Of a stretch of DNA of 64,000 nt, positions 34,468-42,338 are shown in pieces (the first letter of the stretch is position 1; each line of letters opens with the position of its first letter). The DNA comes from Erwinia rhapontici (GTDB taxonomy: Bacteria > Pseudomonadota > Gammaproteobacteria > Enterobacterales > Enterobacteriaceae): positions 62,001-126,000 of the forward strand of contig NZ_VRKO01000014.1 in the NCBI RefSeq assembly GCF_012271765.1, in the 5' to 3' direction. The notes under the pieces were generated by a model that ran no database searches, was not told where the DNA came from, and saw only the letters and a program-made list of their open reading frames with translations. Position numbers and translations under genes: made by a program.

Positions 34468-34995
34468 GTGATGGTCTTTCTTTGCTCTTGTGCATCAGCG
34501 AAGGATGGTTCTTTATCCAGAGATGAACCCACCCAGGAAGCCGTTGAACTCACGAAAAAAATGATTTTTTCAGATGAAGAAGAGAAGAATAAAATCTTCT
34601 CTTCTTTTAAAGAATTAATGGATGAAAACCCAGGAAATATCACCATCAGAAATATGTATATCAATAATCTGATTGCAGAAAAACATTATGAAGAAGGGTT
34701 GAAATATCTCCGTGCGATGAACAAGAAAAACCTCACGCGGACTAACTTACTCACTCAGTGTATGTTGCAGGAACGGCTAGAGAAAAGAGACGAGGGGTGC
34801 TATAAAAAAGTTATTGCTCTGTCTGAAGAAAAAAATGCTATTGATTCAGACTATATCAGTGCCCTGTTTTTTATGGATGACAAAAGATTTGAAGCGTTAA
34901 GACACGAACTAATTAAAGAAAATAAGTTTAAAGAATCTGATTTCTTGGTCTTTACGCTGGGACAAGAGAAAATGTTACATGAGTTCTTTCCATAG
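34468..34995 (+). CDS. Putative lipoprotein with apparent frameshift in its signal peptide
   Basis: The 175-residue frame begins GTG/ATG (34468/34471) with MVFLCSC, a bare lipobox lacking the usual basic N-terminus. A proper signal-peptide start, ATG 34421 (MKSKIDSS), lies in the frame one base off. One added T in the T7 run at 34446-34452 would join them into a complete lipoprotein signal. The body is charged and helical, suggesting a TPR/SEL1-like fold, and contains EEGLKYLRAMN. The gene is AT-rich, with no known family. It is either a phase-variable or slippage-dependent gene, a recent pseudogene or a sequencing error. Confidence 0.6.
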   Translation: MMVFLCSCASAKDGSLSRDEPTQEAVELTKKMIFSDEEEKNKIFSSFKELMDENPGNITIRNMYINNLIAEKHYEEGLKYLRAMNKKNLTRTNLLTQCMLQERLEKRDEGCYKKVIALSEEKNAIDSDYISALFFMDDKRFEALRHELIKENKFKESDFLVFTLGQEKMLHEFFP

Positions 34996-35009
34996 TTCTT
35001 TTGTTGAAC

Positions 35010-35036
35010 GGGCCGACCGAAACAGAAGATCGGCCC
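35010..35036. terminator. Hairpin with T-tract after the lipoprotein gene (repeat-family member)
   Basis: Arms GGGCCGACC and ATCGGCCC flank a GAAACAGA loop, followed by ATTTTTTTT on the plus strand. This is a good intrinsic terminator and also a member of the 27-bp hairpin family. It separates the convergent genes at 34995 and 35044. Confidence 0.85.
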
Positions 35037-35043
35037 ATTTTTT

Positions 35044-35286
35044 TTACGGGCGAATAAACCGCACGTAAATAAAGCGGATGATGTAAAACTCAATCACGCC
35101 CAGCAGCAGGAACCACAGGCAGAACACCAGCGTATACAGCTGGCCGATATCTGCCAGGTGGAACATCTCTACCAGCCTGCGTGCCAGCGTCAGACCGAAT
35201 GAAGGCGCAGGCAGCAGCAGCGCCGAGAGAAAGCCGAGCAGCAGGGCGCTCATTGGCATCAGGAAAGTTTCAAACGGGTTTTTCAT
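35044..35286 (-). CDS. Small inner-membrane protein of unknown function
   Basis: This 80-residue protein (MKNPFETFLMPMSALL...) has two strongly hydrophobic segments, one near residues 10-27 and one near 50-72, and a basic C-terminal end. No family is recognised. A GGA-containing ribosome-binding site lies before the ATG. It sits between a terminator and a LysR gene. Confidence 0.6.
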   Translation of the reverse strand: MKNPFETFLMPMSALLLGFLSALLLPAPSFGLTLARRLVEMFHLADIGQLYTLVFCLWFLLLGVIEFYIIRFIYVRFIRP

Positions 35287-35339
35287 CACAATTCCGTGTT
35301 AGTCAGTTGCGGCTATTTTCTGTTAATCCCAGACCGTCT

Positions 35340-36233
35340 TCAATCATTAACCACCAGGGCTGCGGGCACTTGCTCACGCATCCAGCGCACAAAGCTGCTA
35401 CGTTTTTCCGACGGGCTGAGGTCCTGGCGCCACAGCAGATTAATCGGGCGACTGGCCGGTTGCCACTGTTGCAGCAATGGCACCAGCCGACCCGCAGCAA
35501 TATCCTGCGCCAGCAGAATATGCGGTTGCAGTATCAACCCGGCACCGGCCAGCGCCGCCTGACGCAGCGCCTGACCATCGTTACAGGTAAAGCTGTTGTC
35601 GAAAGGCCAGGTGACATCGCCCCACTGCCAGGCGTTATTCTTATTCCATGCCATATTGGCGAGGCAACGGTGCCGATGCAGATCCCCGGGCGTTTGTGGC
35701 GTGCCGTGTTGTGCCAGATAGTCCGGCGCTGCGCACACCACCATCTGATACTCCCCAAGAAACTGGGCAACCAGCGGTTCATTATGCTTCAGCCCCCCGA
35801 TACGGATGGCAAAATCAAACCCTTCGGCAATCAGATCGACAAAGCGGTCGTTGAGATCCAGCGCGATCTTCACCTGTGGATAACGTAACTGATAGCCGGT
35901 GACGACGGTCGCGATAGCGCTGGCCCCCAGATTGAGCGGGGCGCTGATACGCAGCAAGCCGGACGGCGTCTGCTTCATATTTTCCACGCTTTCATCCGCT
36001 TCCCTGAGCAGGACCAGTGCCTGTTTGCACTGCTGGTAGTAACGTTCTCCGGCTTCTGTCAGATGCTGGCGTCGGGTGTTTCGCTGCAACAGGCGGGTAT
36101 TCAGCGCGGTTTCCAACTGGCGAACATGTTTACCGACCATCACGGCGGTGATATCCAGCCGCCGCGCGGCTTCGCTGAAGTTGCCGCTCTCAACAGCGCA
36201 GATAAAGGCTTCAATGCTGCGTAATTTATCCAT
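35340..36233 (-). CDS. LysR-family transcriptional regulator
   Basis: This 297-residue regulator has an N-terminal winged HTH (MDKLRSIEAFICAVESGNF, then SEAARRLDITAVMVGKHVRQ) and a C-terminal periplasmic-binding-like effector domain (LLRISAPLNLG, DFAIRIGGL). It resembles the CrgA/AaeR-type subgroup that often controls a divergent oxidoreductase gene. The start at 36233 is the family start; the frame extends to 36362. It is divergent from the SDR gene at 36338, with 104 bases between, and probably regulates it. Confidence 0.88.
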   Translation of the reverse strand: MDKLRSIEAFICAVESGNFSEAARRLDITAVMVGKHVRQLETALNTRLLQRNTRRQHLTEAGERYYQQCKQALVLLREADESVENMKQTPSGLLRISAPLNLGASAIATVVTGYQLRYPQVKIALDLNDRFVDLIAEGFDFAIRIGGLKHNEPLVAQFLGEYQMVVCAAPDYLAQHGTPQTPGDLHRHRCLANMAWNKNNAWQWGDVTWPFDNSFTCNDGQALRQAALAGAGLILQPHILLAQDIAAGRLVPLLQQWQPASRPINLLWRQDLSPSEKRSSFVRWMREQVPAALVVND

Positions 36234-36337
36234 GATTGCAAACTCTGGGTTTGGAGTTCCCGAAAGTATCGCGCATTTATCCCGCAACTGCACTGCGTCA
36301 CACTGACCGGACTCATTCATCAGGCAGGAGACACAAC

Positions 36338-36934
36338 ATGAAAATTTTAGTGATTGGCGCATCAGGTACGGTGGGTCAGGGCATTGTGCAGGAGTTGGGG
36401 CGCGACCATCAGGTCATTCGCGTGGGGAAAACCCGGGGCGATTTTCAAGTCGATCTTACACGTGAGGAGAGTGTCAAAGCGCTGTTTGCCCAAACGGGTA
36501 AGGTAGATGCGGTGATCTCAGCGGCAGGCGGTGTCCACTTTGGCCCGCTGGCTGACATGAGCAGTGAACAGTTTAACAGCGGGCTACAGGACAAGCTGAT
36601 GGGGCAGGTGCGGCTGGTGCTGATCGGCCAGGCATTCGTCAATCCCGGCGGTTCCTTCACGCTGACAACGGGGATTCTGGCCCAGCAGCCGATCCGCACT
36701 GGGGTCAATGCCACCGCCGTCAATGCCGCGCTGGAAGGCTTTGTACTGGCGGCGGCCAATGAACTGAACGGGTTGCGCATTAACGCCGTCAGCCCAACGG
36801 TCTTAACCGAATCGCTGGAAAGCTACGGCCCGTTCTTCCCCGGTTTTGAAAGCGCAGCGGCAAGCCGTGTGGCACTGGCCTATCGCCGTAGTGTAGAGGG
36901 AATCGATACCGGACGTGTTTTCCGCGTCTGGTAA
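36338..36934 (+). CDS. Atypical short-chain dehydrogenase (SDR)
   Basis: The 198-residue protein opens MKILVIGASGTVGQGIV, an NAD(P)-binding Rossmann glycine motif, and later has VDAVISAAGGVHFGPL. The usual catalytic YxxxK is not visible: the region reads NATAVNAALEGFV. It matches a short SDR subgroup that lacks this pair. Its activity is therefore uncertain. The start at 36338 has a GGAG ribosome-binding site. It is divergent from, and probably controlled by, the LysR gene at 35340. Confidence 0.8.
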   Translation: MKILVIGASGTVGQGIVQELGRDHQVIRVGKTRGDFQVDLTREESVKALFAQTGKVDAVISAAGGVHFGPLADMSSEQFNSGLQDKLMGQVRLVLIGQAFVNPGGSFTLTTGILAQQPIRTGVNATAVNAALEGFVLAAANELNGLRINAVSPTVLTESLESYGPFFPGFESAAASRVALAYRRSVEGIDTGRVFRVW

Positions 36935-37202
36935 TGTCCGTCATACTTGACGCTGGCTCTGCGTTGGTTGCATGCACTTACCCGAGTCACTGACTTAAGT
37001 CAGCTCATCGGGATGCATTTATTTACCGCCTTGATCCAGCGCCAATTATTCAGGACATATGAGGTGGGGATATTGATGCTGAAAAGTGGCGAAATATCCC
37101 CCAACCCCCGCAGGGATGTATATCCCTACACTTTTTGTAAGACGGTAATTCTTTTAGAGTTTTCGCCCACATTTTCCCCGCTAAAATAGCAATCGTTAAA
37201 AA
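36935..37202. repeat. Intergenic region with imperfect palindrome
   Basis: Between the SDR gene and mntP, 36966-37020 contains nested inverted repeats: GCATGC...GATGCAT, CCCGA...TCGGG, and an inner CTGACTTAAGTCAG (36990-37003). The following TTACCGCCTTGATCCAGC resembles the tail of dispersed intergenic elements in enterobacteria. A second small palindrome, AGGGATGTATATCCCT, lies at 37112-37127. No credible ORF was found. Confidence 0.5.
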
Positions 37203-37220
37203 GTATAGCCAGGGCTATAC
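37203..37220. promoter_or_regulatory. MntR operator upstream of mntP
   Basis: GTATAGCCAGGGCTATAC is a perfect 18-bp inverted repeat close to the E. coli MntR box (ACATAGC-N4-GCTATGT). It lies 148 bases before mntP, which MntR activates in E. coli when manganese is high. Confidence 0.8.
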
Positions 37221-37367
37221 TCAAATCCCTGATTTTACTGTCTTTTTTTCTGGCGATTAGCGTGCTAGGATGCGCTTCACTTGAACGAGCTTGTGATTAT
37301 TTTTCCAACATAAGCTGATGTTTTAACGAACTGGAACGCAACTGCGGTTTCAGACCGGATAAATACA

Positions 37368-37934
37368 ATGAACCTATACGCCACTCTTATTCTGGCTTTT
37401 GCTATGTCGATGGATGCCTTTGCGGCCGCTATCGGCAAAGGGGCCAGTCTGCATCGCCCCAGCCTGAAAGAAGCACTGCGTACCGGTTTGATCTTCGGTG
37501 TGATTGAAGCACTGACACCGCTGATTGGTTGGGCGATTGGTCTGGCTGCCAGCCAGTACATCATGGCGTGGGACCACTGGGTGGCCTTCGGACTGCTGTT
37601 TATTCTTGGCAGCCGGATGATCGTTGAAGGTGTGCGTAAGAAAGAGTGCAAACCAGAAGAAGCGCCAACCAGCCACGGTTTCTGGCTGCTGGCCTGTACG
37701 GCTGTCGCCACCAGCCTGGATGCTATGGCAGTCGGCGTCGGCCTGGCCTTCTTGCAGGTGAATATCGTCACCACTGCGCTGGCGATTGGTTTTTCCACCA
37801 TGGTCATGGCCTCTGCGGGTATTCTGCTGGGGCGCTTCCTTGGCCCGGTGATGGGAAAATGGGCAGAAATTTTCGGCGGCGTAGTGCTCATTGGTATCGG
37901 CTGTAGTATTTTGATTGAACATCTGGGCCGGTAA
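37368..37934 (+). CDS. mntP: Manganese efflux pump MntP
   Basis: This 188-residue, six-helix membrane protein shows the internal duplication of the MntP (DUF204) family: [16 protein letters not shown] in the first half and [15 protein letters not shown] in the second, each with the key Asp. It exports Mn2+. The length equals E. coli MntP (188). An MntR operator is present upstream. I did not find the conserved GGGGAGUA core of the yybP-ykoY manganese riboswitch that precedes mntP in E. coli. Confidence 0.95.
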   Translation: MNLYATLILAFAMSMDAFAAAIGKGASLHRPSLKEALRTGLIFGVIEALTPLIGWAIGLAASQYIMAWDHWVAFGLLFILGSRMIVEGVRKKECKPEEAPTSHGFWLLACTAVATSLDAMAVGVGLAFLQVNIVTTALAIGFSTMVMASAGILLGRFLGPVMGKWAEIFGGVVLIGIGCSILIEHLGR

Positions 37935-37970
37935 ACAGAAATTCCGGCCTCTTTCTGGGGCGGAGTGGGT

Positions 37971-38741
37971 ATGGCGTTATCGGTAGTCGACTGGAACAGC
38001 CGTAATCACATTGAATGTTCACATCTGACCGCCAGTCATGCGGCCTTCCCGCTGCACACCCACGAAGAATATGTCATCAGTGCGAATCTCAGCGGCATTG
38101 AAACCCTCAGCCTCCATCAGCAAACCCTGTCAGTTCATGCCGGGGATATCACCATTTATAACCCTGAAACGCTCCAGTCTTCGCAGTTTGGAGCCGAGCC
38201 GGTTGAGTTTTTTAGCATTCATTTACCGCAACAGGTTTTTGCCGATCTCACCGATCGATCACTGCCGATCCTGCGGGAAGGGGTGCTGCGCGATCCCGCA
38301 TTGTTCGCGGCGATATGTGGTTATGTGTTGTCGCCGGATGAAGAGCAGGTTCAGCAGCAAAACCTGCTGTGGCTGACCAGCCAACTGCTGAAACACAGCC
38401 ATGGGGAGGAGACCCCGCTGGCACCCGTCACCATCGGGCGGGCGCTGGAGTGCATGCGTGACAATCTGACGATGAAGATGACGCTGGATGAGTTGGCCGC
38501 CGCCGCCGGGCTGAGTAAATATCATTTTGTGCGTCAGTTTCGCCAGCAGATCGGCATTGCGCCGTTGCAATATCATATGCAGCTGCGCCTGCTGGCAGCG
38601 CGTAACCTGCTACGGCACCAGCACAGTGCGCTGGATGTGGCGCACCGGCTGGGTTTCTACGATCAGAGCCATTTTATTAACAGCTTTCGGAAGATGATGG
38701 GCATTACGCCGCATCACTATCTGCGTATCTTCAGCCAATAA
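37971..38741 (+). CDS. AraC-family regulator with cupin sensor
   Basis: This 256-residue protein has an N-terminal cupin-like sensor (FPLHTHEEYVISANLSG, then GDITIYNPETL) and a C-terminal AraC double HTH (MTLDELAAAAGLSKYHFVRQF and LDVAHRLGFYDQSHFINSFR). The ATG at 37971 follows GGAG at 7 bases; GTG 37965 is an alternative. It converges with a LysE exporter gene and overlaps it by 11 bases at the 3' ends. This pairing suggests it controls that exporter. Confidence 0.88.
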   Translation: MALSVVDWNSRNHIECSHLTASHAAFPLHTHEEYVISANLSGIETLSLHQQTLSVHAGDITIYNPETLQSSQFGAEPVEFFSIHLPQQVFADLTDRSLPILREGVLRDPALFAAICGYVLSPDEEQVQQQNLLWLTSQLLKHSHGEETPLAPVTIGRALECMRDNLTMKMTLDELAAAAGLSKYHFVRQFRQQIGIAPLQYHMQLRLLAARNLLRHQHSALDVAHRLGFYDQSHFINSFRKMMGITPHHYLRIFSQ

Positions 38742-39363
38742 ATTCACGGTAACCGGAAAGGATAACGTAACCCGCGAAGTAGCAAAAAATCACCGCTGAC
38801 GCGATGTACGACCAGCGTAGCATCTTTGCCCCCAGCATCCGTCCGCCCACGCTGCCCACCGTGCACAGCACGGCCGTCCAGACAACGCCTGCAAGGAAAA
38901 ATCCGCTCAGGAACCAGCCTGAAGCCGCGGTGCCGTTGCTGCTCATCCGCGAAATCAACGCCCCGCCGACGGCGGCAAACCACAGGATTGCCGTGGGTGA
39001 GGACATGGCAAGGAAGATGCCTCGGAAAAAATTCTGGCGCAGACTCAGTGCTTCACCGATATCCCCGGCGCTCAGTTCTGCGGTCGGGCGCAGGGCGCTT
39101 TGCACCATCTTCCAGGCAAACCACAGCAGGATCAGGGAGCCGCCGATCCACAATACCCAGCGTACCGGAGTGAACTGCAGCAGCACCGCCATTCCGGCCA
39201 TCGCGAGGACCGCATAGATCAGATCGCCCACGCAGGTGCCGATCCCCAGCCAGAAGCCATGGAAAAAACCGCGCTGCATCGCCAGGGTGATCATCGCAAT
39301 GTTGGCGATGCCGATATCCAGGCACAGGGAAAGACTGAGGAGAAAACCATTAGAGAAGGGCAT
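38731..39363 (-). CDS. LysE-family amino-acid/metabolite exporter
   Basis: This 210-residue protein has about six transmembrane helices with the LysE/RhtB pattern: GFLLSLSLCLDIGIANIAMI, GFWLGIGTCVGDLIYAVLAM and a mid-region SPTAILWFAAVGG. Family members export amino acids or related compounds with protons; the substrate is unknown. The start MPFSNGF at 39363 is chosen over the longer frame (to 39402). Its 3' end overlaps the convergent AraC gene. Confidence 0.87.
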   Translation of the reverse strand: MPFSNGFLLSLSLCLDIGIANIAMITLAMQRGFFHGFWLGIGTCVGDLIYAVLAMAGMAVLLQFTPVRWVLWIGGSLILLWFAWKMVQSALRPTAELSAGDIGEALSLRQNFFRGIFLAMSSPTAILWFAAVGGALISRMSSNGTAASGWFLSGFFLAGVVWTAVLCTVGSVGGRMLGAKMLRWSYIASAVIFCYFAGYVILSGYREFIG

Positions 39364-39606
39364 TGGCGTCCGATCCAGGATGAGTGAGGCCGCCATTATC
39401 ATCAGGCATCTTGCAGAAATATTGGAAAAAATTGCGCAGCAAGTCGGGATTTCATCCCGGGCCGGGTTTGCCGTTTAGCAACGGTTTACCTTTTTATCGG
39501 CATAATTAACTCAATTTTGTGATCTGGCTCATAAAATATTGCCTGAAAAACGCGCGGCATGTATAATTTTTTAGCGATTTTCAACAAAAGCTGCAAACAG
39601 GTCATC
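39364..39606. promoter_or_regulatory. Promoter region of the AzuC-like gene, with CRP-like site
   Basis: A strong promoter is visible: TTGCCT (39539-39544), 17-base spacer, TATAAT (39562-39567). Just upstream, TGTGA-TCTGGC-TCATA (39518-39533) matches the CRP consensus at 9 of 10 core positions. It points to the small ORF at 39607. The LysE promoter must lie on the opposite strand in the same gap. Confidence 0.65.
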
Positions 39607-39684
39607 ATGAAAAAATTCTTCAAATACGTGTTCCGGGTTTATGTCGACACCTTCAAACACGTACCGCCAGGCGCTGTTCTTTAA
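39607..39684 (+). CDS. AzuC-like 25-residue small protein
   Basis: The 25-codon ORF starts MKKFFKYVF and ends DTFKHVPPGAVL. E. coli AzuC, as I recall it, is a 28-residue basic amphipathic protein ending in KTFKDVPPGNMFR, so the C-terminal TFKxVPPG block matches well. AzuC is encoded by a dual-function RNA (AzuCR) that responds to carbon source through CRP and affects glycerol and galactose metabolism. Here an AGGT ribosome-binding site, a consensus promoter and a CRP-like site precede it. CGGTCA/TGACCG (39719-39736) forms a hairpin downstream. Confidence 0.65.
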   Translation: MKKFFKYVFRVYVDTFKHVPPGAVL

Positions 39685-39811
39685 GCGCCGGCTGCACCGA
39701 ACACCCTCGATAACGCGTCGGTCAGGGATTTGACCGATGGTTATCACCTCTTCTGATAATCACTTTATAAAAATATTGCATCATCGTGCGTCCTGCGCGA
39801 ATCTGACTGCT

Positions 39812-39892
39812 ATGCAAAATACTCAGCTGTTCCTCACCACCACGACCACCACCGCTTCTGGCGGAGAGTGGCGAGTTTGCGTGGCTGAGTAG
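39812..39892 (+). CDS. Candidate poly-threonine leader peptide (26 residues)
   Basis: The ORF encodes MQNTQLFL, six consecutive threonines (ACC/ACG codons), then ASGGEWRVCVAE. Runs of one amino acid in a short ORF are the hallmark of attenuator leader peptides such as thrL. An imperfect CCCGCCGG/CCGACGGG stem-loop follows at about 39908-39926, without a T-tract. The downstream gene is an isochorismatase-family hydrolase, not a threonine gene. No clear ribosome-binding site is seen, so translation is unproven. Confidence 0.35.
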   Translation: MQNTQLFLTTTTTTASGGEWRVCVAE

Positions 39893-39987
39893 TTAGCAAA
39901 CCTTTCCCCTCCCGCCGGTTACCGACGGGGCTGCATTGTTCTCCGTTGTTGCCGGTTCAACTGAAGCCAGAATAAAGGAGAAATGCC

Positions 39988-40515
39988 ATGTCTGACGCCT
40001 CCGCGTTGCTCGTGATCGATATGCAGGCAGGTTTACTGCACGGCCCGCAGGTGCCCCATAACAAAGCACAGTTGCTGGATCACGTTTCCTATTTGATCAC
40101 ATCGGCGCGCGCGCAGCAGATACCGCTGTTTTTTGCCCAGCACACCGGCGCGGCGGGTTCACCGATTGCCGCAGGCAGTGAACTCTGGCAAATCGCACCT
40201 GAACTGCCACTGCTGGATTCTGACCGCTGTTTTAACAAAACGCGTCCGAGCTGTTTTGCCGACACACCGTTACTGGCCTGGCTACAGAATGCCGGGATAA
40301 AACGGCTGGTGATCGTGGGGATGAAGACCGAATATTGCGTGGATACCACTTGTCGTGCGGCGGCAGATCGGGGATTTGAGGTGGTGCTGGTAAGCGATGC
40401 ACACAGCACCACGGATAATGCGGTGTTAACGGCAGAGCAGATTATTGCCCATCATAATGCGACGTTGTCGGGGCCATTTGTGCAGCTGCTGACGACGCAA
40501 GAGATCCGTTTTTAG
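39988..40515 (+). CDS. Isochorismatase-family cysteine hydrolase
   Basis: This 175-residue protein has the family fold with catalytic Asp in LLVIDMQ, a Lys in FNKTRPSCF and the nucleophilic Cys in MKTEYCVDTTCRAA. Members include nicotinamidases, N-carbamoylsarcosine amidases and isochorismatases. The small size suggests a single-domain amide hydrolase of unknown substrate. A strong AAAGGAG ribosome-binding site precedes the ATG. It ends before a hairpin shared with pckA. Confidence 0.88.
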   Translation: MSDASALLVIDMQAGLLHGPQVPHNKAQLLDHVSYLITSARAQQIPLFFAQHTGAAGSPIAAGSELWQIAPELPLLDSDRCFNKTRPSCFADTPLLAWLQNAGIKRLVIVGMKTEYCVDTTCRAAADRGFEVVLVSDAHSTTDNAVLTAEQIIAHHNATLSGPFVQLLTTQEIRF

Positions 40516-40525
40516 TCAGTTATCG

Positions 40526-40552
40526 GCATTGAGGCAGAAAAAGCCTCAATGC
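40526..40552. terminator. Bidirectional terminator between the hydrolase gene and pckA
   Basis: GCATTGAGGC and GCCTCAATGC are perfect arms around AGAAAAA. The hairpin lies between convergent genes, 10 bases after one stop and 12 before the other. Confidence 0.85.
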
Positions 40553-40564
40553 CGGCTTTGCCTG

Positions 40565-42181
40565 TTATGCGGTCGGGCCTGCCTGGGCGATGCGTGCACC
40601 CTCTTCCGTGCGGGTGTACTGCTCGAAATTCGCGACAAACAGCTGGGCTAATTTTTCGGCTGCCTGCTGCCACGCTTCTGCGCTTTCCCAGCCATTACGC
40701 GGGTCGAGCAGCGCATCGTCAACACCCGGCACCTGCGCCGGGATAGCCAGCCCGAAGATCGGCAACTGGCTATCATTTTGCTCAATGGTGCCGTTCAGGA
40801 TCGCGTTGATGATAGTGCGCGTATCCCGCAGTGACAGGCGCTTGCCTGCGCCATTCCATCCGGTGTTAACCAGCCAGGCTTCCGCCTGAGTCTCATTCAT
40901 TTTTTCTTCCAGCACGCTGGCATAGCACGTTGGCGGCAGCATTAAAAACGCCGCGCCATAGCAGGCCGAGAACGTCGGTGTCGGCTGGGTGATGCCGCGT
41001 TCTGTTCCGGCTAATTTTGAGGTAAACCCAGACAGGAAGTGATACTTCATCTGTTCGCGGGTCAGGCGTGAGACCGGAGGCAGTACGCCGAAGGCATCAG
41101 CGGCAAGGAAAATCACCTTCGACGGGTGACCTGCGGCGGACACCGGCCTGACAATATTCTCAATGTGCGAGAGGGGGTAGGACACGCGGGTGTTCTCGGT
41201 TTTGCTGCCATCCGCGTAATCGACGGTTCCATCCTCTTTGAGCACCACGTTTTCCAACAACGCATCCTGACGAATAGCGCGGTAGATCTCCGGCTCTGCG
41301 GCTTCACTGAGGTTGATGGTTTTGGCATAGCAACCGCCTTCGAAGTTGAACACGCCCTCGGCATCCCAGCCGTGTTCATCATCACCAATCAACTCGCGCA
41401 GTGGATCGGTGGAAAGCGTGGTTTTCCCGGTGCCTGACAGGCCGAAGAACAGAGCGACATCACCCGCAGCGCCGCGGTTAGCAGAGCAGTGCATCGAGGC
41501 GATGCCACGCTGTGGCAGCAGGTAGTTCATCACCGAGAACAGACCTTTTTTCATTTCACCCGCGTACCAGGTGCCGCCGATAAGCTGGATTTTCTCGGTG
41601 AGGTTGAAGGCCACAAAGTTTTCAGAGTTCATCCCCTGAGCCTGCCACTGGCTGTTGGTGCACTTGGAGCCGTTCATCACGGTGAAGTCAGGGGTAAAGT
41701 TCGCCAGCTCTTCTGCGGAAGGGACAATGAACATGTTCTTCACGAAATGTGCCTGCCAGGCGACCTCGGTCACCACCCTCACTGCCAGTCGCGAGTCTTT
41801 ATTCGCACCACACCAGGCATCGACAACGTAGAGTTTTTTACCTGACAGCTGCGTGCAGACCAGTGCACGCAGCTCTGACCAGACGGCAGGTGAGAGAGGA
41901 TGATTATCGTTGCGGCCCTGACCGGCATCCGACCACCAGACGTTATCTTCGGTCAGTGCATCGCGCACGATGTATTTATCACGCGGTGAACGTCCGGTGA
42001 ATTCCCCGGTATCCACGGCTACTGCACCGGAGGCGGTAATGGTTGCGCGTTCCCAGCCCACTAAGTCCGCCGCGGTTTCATGCGCCATCAGCAGTTCATA
42101 GCTGGGGTTGTAAATCACGTCCTGGAGGTCGGTGATTCCAAGGTCTGACAAGGCTGTGTTAAGGGATGCAGTGCTGGACAT
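40565..42181 (-). CDS. pckA: Phosphoenolpyruvate carboxykinase (ATP)
   Basis: This 538-residue enzyme converts oxaloacetate and ATP to PEP in gluconeogenesis. The P-loop [33 protein letters not shown] and the metal-site HCSANRG are all present, and the length equals E. coli PckA (540). It is divergent from the HypT-like gene with 157 bases between. Together with dctA it supports growth on C4-dicarboxylates, although the two are not linked in an operon. Confidence 0.97.
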   Translation of the reverse strand: MSSTASLNTALSDLGITDLQDVIYNPSYELLMAHETAADLVGWERATITASGAVAVDTGEFTGRSPRDKYIVRDALTEDNVWWSDAGQGRNDNHPLSPAVWSELRALVCTQLSGKKLYVVDAWCGANKDSRLAVRVVTEVAWQAHFVKNMFIVPSAEELANFTPDFTVMNGSKCTNSQWQAQGMNSENFVAFNLTEKIQLIGGTWYAGEMKKGLFSVMNYLLPQRGIASMHCSANRGAAGDVALFFGLSGTGKTTLSTDPLRELIGDDEHGWDAEGVFNFEGGCYAKTINLSEAAEPEIYRAIRQDALLENVVLKEDGTVDYADGSKTENTRVSYPLSHIENIVRPVSAAGHPSKVIFLAADAFGVLPPVSRLTREQMKYHFLSGFTSKLAGTERGITQPTPTFSACYGAAFLMLPPTCYASVLEEKMNETQAEAWLVNTGWNGAGKRLSLRDTRTIINAILNGTIEQNDSQLPIFGLAIPAQVPGVDDALLDPRNGWESAEAWQQAAEKLAQLFVANFEQYTRTEEGARIAQAGPTA

Positions 42182-42338
42182 GAGATACCTGACTATTTAG
42201 GGGCTGAGGATGAGTTAATGGTTTGTTGCGAACTATTCCACGGATACTAGCACCGGATAACAGATGCTTTAATTGCATAATTTCTATTCTGGATGCAAAA
42301 TTTGCATACTATTTTTGCGATGCGGGAGACGGACAGCG

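Noticed and set aside
37221-37367. Possible yybP-ykoY manganese riboswitch before mntP
   Set aside because: Expected from E. coli, but the conserved GGGGAGUA core is not visible. Only a covariance search could rescue it.
42273-42338. N-terminal extension of the HypT-like gene from a TTG start
   Set aside because: The extension is Cys/Arg-rich and unlike the family. GTG 42339 begins the conserved N-terminus.
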